DNA of 64,000 nt from Blastococcus sp. DSM 46786 (lineage in GTDB: Bacteria; Actinomycetota; Actinomycetes; Mycobacteriales; Geodermatophilaceae): NCBI RefSeq assembly GCF_900109665.1, contig NZ_FOAO01000004.1, positions 124,001-188,000 of the forward strand, in the 5' to 3' direction. Under the pieces are notes generated by a model that did no database searches, was not told the origin of the DNA, and was given only the letters and a program-made list of their open reading frames with translations. The first letter of the stretch is position 1. Every line of letters starts with the position of its first letter. Shown one piece after another: positions 61,481 to 64,000 of the stretch. A program made the translations under genes and the position numbers.

Positions 61481-62239
61481 TCAGATGTGCGACCCGCCGT
61501 CGACCCGCAGGTCCACGCCGGTGAGGTAGGAGGCGTCGCGCGACGCGGCGAAGGCGATCGTCGCGGCGATCTGCTCGGGCCGGCCGGTTCCCATGGGCGA
61601 GACGATCCGGGAGTAGTAGCGCGCGTCCAGGCCCTCGAACTGCACGCCGGCGGTCAGCGGGGTGGCGGTCGAGCCCGGGGAGACGACCAGGACGCGGATG
61701 CCGCGGCCGATCACCTCCGAGGCCAGGCTCAGCGAGAACGCGAGCACCGCTCCCTTGGTCGCCGAGTACGCCGTCATGTACGGGTTGCCGTGGCTGGCCG
61801 ACGACGATGCCGTGTTGACGATCACGCCGCCCGCGGGCAGGTGGCGCAGCGCCTCGCGGCAGAACAGCGCCGTGCCGACGACGTTGACGTCGAACAGGGC
61901 TCGCAGGTCCTCGACGGCCAGGGTCCCGATCGGCGTGGTCCGGTGGATGCCGGCCACGTTGACCAGCGCGTCCAGCTTCTCCAGCGCGGCGACAGCGCCA
62001 CTCACGGCGGCCACGACGGCGGCCTCGTCGGAGACGTCGGCGACATGCGGGAGTATCCGCCCCGGCCCGGATGCCGCCGCGACGGTGGCCGCCAGGCCGT
62101 CCTCGCTGACGTCGACCGCGAACACCTCGGCGCCCTCGGCGACGAGTCGCACCGCGGTCGCGCGGCCGATGCCCGAGCCGGCGCCGGTGAGCAGCACGGC
62201 GGTGCCGGTGAACCTGTCGCGGACGATCTCGTGCTCCAT
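61481..62239 (-). CDS. Short-chain dehydrogenase/reductase
   Basis: 252 residues. AVLLTGAGSGIGRATAVRL, Asp at the end of beta-2 (FAVDVSEDG), NVAGIHRTTPIG, catalytic TASSSASHGNPYMTAYSATKGA and VVSPGSTATPLTAGVQFEG. A hydroxysteroid or hydroxyacyl substrate is suggested by its position between the 3-alpha-HSD-like gene and the KstR-like regulator. 29 nt upstream of the next gene and 43 nt after the TetR stop. Confidence 0.83.
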   Translation of the reverse strand: MEHEIVRDRFTGTAVLLTGAGSGIGRATAVRLVAEGAEVFAVDVSEDGLAATVAAASGPGRILPHVADVSDEAAVVAAVSGAVAALEKLDALVNVAGIHRTTPIGTLAVEDLRALFDVNVVGTALFCREALRHLPAGGVIVNTASSSASHGNPYMTAYSATKGAVLAFSLSLASEVIGRGIRVLVVSPGSTATPLTAGVQFEGLDARYYSRIVSPMGTGRPEQIAATIAFAASRDASYLTGVDLRVDGGSHI

Positions 62240-62282
62240 GGCTGCGCCTGTCTCCCTCGCGTCGCTCGGCGAGAGGCGGACG

Positions 62283-62975
62283 CTAACCGACCAGCTCGGC
62301 CGCGGGTGGGGTGTTCCCGGTCATCGGGAGCTCGGCGTCCGCCCGTACCGAGCCGCGCCCGGCGAGCAGCAGCCGGCAGGCGACCCGGAGATCGGCCTCG
62401 GCGTCCGGGAGCGAGGTGCGGCCGTTGAGCGCGGAGGTGAGCAGGCCGTACCAGCACTGCATGACCAGCCAGACCGCGGTGATGTCCTGCGCAGTCGGCT
62501 CTGATGCCCCGAGCGCGCGAAGGAGCAGGTTCTGCGTGGTGCGGTCGCTGCGGGCCGCCTCCGGCACCCGGGCGGCGTGGGCGGAGTTCTGCGCCTGCAG
62601 CAGCGCCTGGGCCAGGGTCGGCCGGTGGAAGAGCTGGCGGGTCGCGGTGACCAGCACGTCGTAGACCGCTTCCTCGGGGGCCTGTCCTGGACGCGGCGGC
62701 GAGATCCGGGCATCGAGGAGGTCGATCTGCTCGGCCATGACGGCGGAGAAGAGGTAGGTCTTGGACGGGAAGTACCGGTAGAGGGTGCCGATGGCGACAC
62801 CGGCCTCCTTGGCCACGTCGTGCATCTGCACTTCGTCCAGCCCCTTGGCGGCAGCGAGGTCCGCTGCCGCTCGGAGGATGCGTCGGTGCCGCGCCTTCTG
62901 ACTCGGCGAGGTCGGCTCGGCTGCCTCCCGGGCCTCGGCGATCCTGGGCACTGTTACCTCGCGATGTCGGGACAT
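62283..62975 (-). CDS. KstR-like TetR family regulator
   Basis: 230 residues. Helix-turn-helix KARHRRILRAAADLAAAKGLDEVQMHDVAKEAGVAIGTLYRYFPSK, where EVQMHDVAKEAGVAIGTLYR closely resembles KstR (AVQMRAVAERADVALGTLYR). The C-terminal domain has QALLQAQNSAHAA and VWLVMQCWYGLLTSALNGR, as in KstR-type ligand pockets for steroid-CoA esters. Two starts are possible: ATG at 62975 (no ribosome binding site, perhaps leaderless behind TATCAT) or GTG at 62951 close to GAGGTAA. Divergent from the flavoprotein gene. Confidence 0.8.
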   Translation of the reverse strand: MSRHREVTVPRIAEAREAAEPTSPSQKARHRRILRAAADLAAAKGLDEVQMHDVAKEAGVAIGTLYRYFPSKTYLFSAVMAEQIDLLDARISPPRPGQAPEEAVYDVLVTATRQLFHRPTLAQALLQAQNSAHAARVPEAARSDRTTQNLLLRALGASEPTAQDITAVWLVMQCWYGLLTSALNGRTSLPDAEADLRVACRLLLAGRGSVRADAELPMTGNTPPAAELVG

Positions 62976-63108
62976 GGACGATTGAAATGATACTGACCGG
63001 CACCGCATCCCCCGCCAGCCGCCGTACCGCTGAACGGGATCGTGCCTCCGACGGGTGACGAGCGCCGGTTGAGTGCCTCGGAGCGGGCGGCGCGCGGAGG
63101 AGGCACGG

Positions 63109-64000
63109 GTGGACGGGCAGGATGCAGGGACCGGTGCGCAGGAGAGCGAGTACGACGTGGTCGTCGTGGGATCCGGGGCCGGGGCGCTGACCGGAGCGTT
63201 CGTGGCAGCTGCTCGAGGACGGTCCGTCGTCGTCCTCGAGGCCACGGACCGATTGGGCGGCACCTCGGCCTACTCCGGCGCTGCGTGCTGGCTGCCTGGC
63301 ACGCAGGTGCAGGAGCGCGCCGGGATCGGCGACTCCTCCGAGGCGGCACGGACCTACCTGCGGGCGCTGATCGGGGAGGGCACCGCTGCCCACCAGGATG
63401 CGTTCGTCGAGCACGCGCCGGCGCTGGTCGAGTTCCTCGAGCGCGACCCCGCGATCGCCTTCGAGTGGCGACCCTTCCCCGACTACTTCGCCGCCCCGGG
63501 CCGGATGGACGCCGGGCGGGCCATCAACCCTCTCGACCTGCCCGCCGCGGAGCTGGGCGAGCTCGCCGCGCTGGTCCGTCCGCCCGTGGACCGGGACCGG
63601 GCCGGTCGGGACCACGCGCGCTCGGCGCCTCTGAGCCAGGGACGGGCGCTGATCGGGAGGCTGCTGCTGGCCTACGTCCGCGCGGGCGGGAACATCCGCA
63701 CGGGAGCGCGTGTGACCGGCCTGCTCACCGATGACGGCCGCGTGGTCGGCGTCGTGGCCCTGACCGCCGACGGCCCGGTGGAGGTGCGCGCCCGACGCGG
63801 CGTGCTGCTGGCGGCCGGCGGCTTCGAGCGGAACACGGCCATGCGCGCCGCGCACGGGGTACCGGGCGCGGCCGAGTGGTCGATGGCCCCGGCGGAGGCC
63901 GCAGCCGGAGAGCCGATCGGCGCGGCGGTCGCGCTGGGCGCGGCCACCGACCTGCTCGACCAGGCGTGGTTCTGCCCCGGGATCCTGCACCCCGATGGCT
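63109..64000 (+). CDS. 3-ketosteroid-1-dehydrogenase-like flavoprotein (3' end outside window)
   Basis: First 297 residues of an FAD-dependent dehydrogenase of the fumarate reductase/KstD superfamily. FAD-binding VVVVGSGAGALTGAFVAA, VVVLEATDRLGGTSAYSG, WLPGTQVQERAGIGDSSEAARTYL and LLLAYVRAGGNIRTGARVTGLL. KstD introduces the C1-C2 double bond in ring A, needed for ring opening; a related 3-ketosteroid 4-dehydrogenase or another superfamily member is possible because the C-terminal half is missing. GTG start after GGAGGAGG. Divergent from the KstR-like gene. Confidence 0.8.
   Translation, partial: MDGQDAGTGAQESEYDVVVVGSGAGALTGAFVAAARGRSVVVLEATDRLGGTSAYSGAACWLPGTQVQERAGIGDSSEAARTYLRALIGEGTAAHQDAFVEHAPALVEFLERDPAIAFEWRPFPDYFAAPGRMDAGRAINPLDLPAAELGELAALVRPPVDRDRAGRDHARSAPLSQGRALIGRLLLAYVRAGGNIRTGARVTGLLTDDGRVVGVVALTADGPVEVRARRGVLLAAGGFERNTAMRAAHGVPGAAEWSMAPAEAAAGEPIGAAVALGAATDLLDQAWFCPGILHPDG

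Overview
The window is about 72% G+C by eye, with frequent GTG starts, many 4-bp start/stop overlaps (ATGA, GTGA, one TTGA) and gene families typical of soil actinobacteria. I infer a member of the Geodermatophilaceae (Geodermatophilus, Blastococcus, Modestobacter or relatives). The strongest taxonomic clue is a formate dehydrogenase gene whose selenocysteine position is UAG instead of UGA, a recoding reported for Geodermatophilus and Blastococcus. No rRNA, tRNA, CRISPR array, insertion sequence or prophage was seen.

Layout. 1-2737 (minus): formate dehydrogenase catalytic subunit, cut by the left edge, with an in-frame UAG followed by a bacterial-type SECIS hairpin. 3149-6338: a holin-like membrane protein, a yellow/royal-jelly-family beta-propeller protein and a hemerythrin-esterase fusion. 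6482-13144: an aromatic/N-heterocycle catabolic block (hydroxyquinol-type dioxygenase, MDR oxidoreductase, citryl-CoA lyase-like protein, class III CoA transferase, amidohydrolase, IclR regulator) built around a mirror-symmetric divergent control region. 13314-18063: pyridoxal kinase, SnoaL-like protein, MFS exporter, TauE-type permease and amidase. 18240-24276: a sulfatase module with two DUF202 membrane proteins, formylglycine-generating enzyme, arylsulfatase, alkylsulfatase-type metallo-beta-lactamase and a TetR regulator. 24803-30776: a complete dipeptide/oligopeptide-type ABC importer. 31114-44572: an SDR, a five-gene acyl-CoA catabolic operon, secreted SurE, an orphan solute-binding protein, and an acyl-CoA synthetase with a phosphotriesterase-like lactonase.

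44616-64000 looks like a steroid or polycyclic-terpenoid catabolic cluster. An 11-gene minus-strand operon (55955 to 44616) carries two hotdog hydratases, a DUF35 protein, an Ltp2-type retro-aldolase, an RfbH-like PLP-fold protein with His in place of the catalytic Lys, two SDRs, a thiolase, a fused double acyl-CoA dehydrogenase and a heteromeric acyl-CoA dehydrogenase pair. It starts next to a site matching the KstR2 consensus and is divergent from a KstR2-like TetR gene. Beyond it lie a thioesterase, hydratase, thiolase, an Hsd4-like SDR, a 3-alpha-hydroxysteroid dehydrogenase-like SDR, another SDR, a KstR-like TetR and the start of a 3-ketosteroid-1-dehydrogenase-like flavoprotein. Together these suggest oxidation of the 3-OH, ring dehydrogenation, and beta-oxidation or aldol cleavage of side chain or ring remnants.

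The observations most worth following are the UAG selenocysteine codon with its SECIS, the His-substituted RfbH-like enzyme inside the acyl-CoA operon, and a palindrome TCCCG-N5-CGGGA that recurs upstream of four catabolic transcription units.
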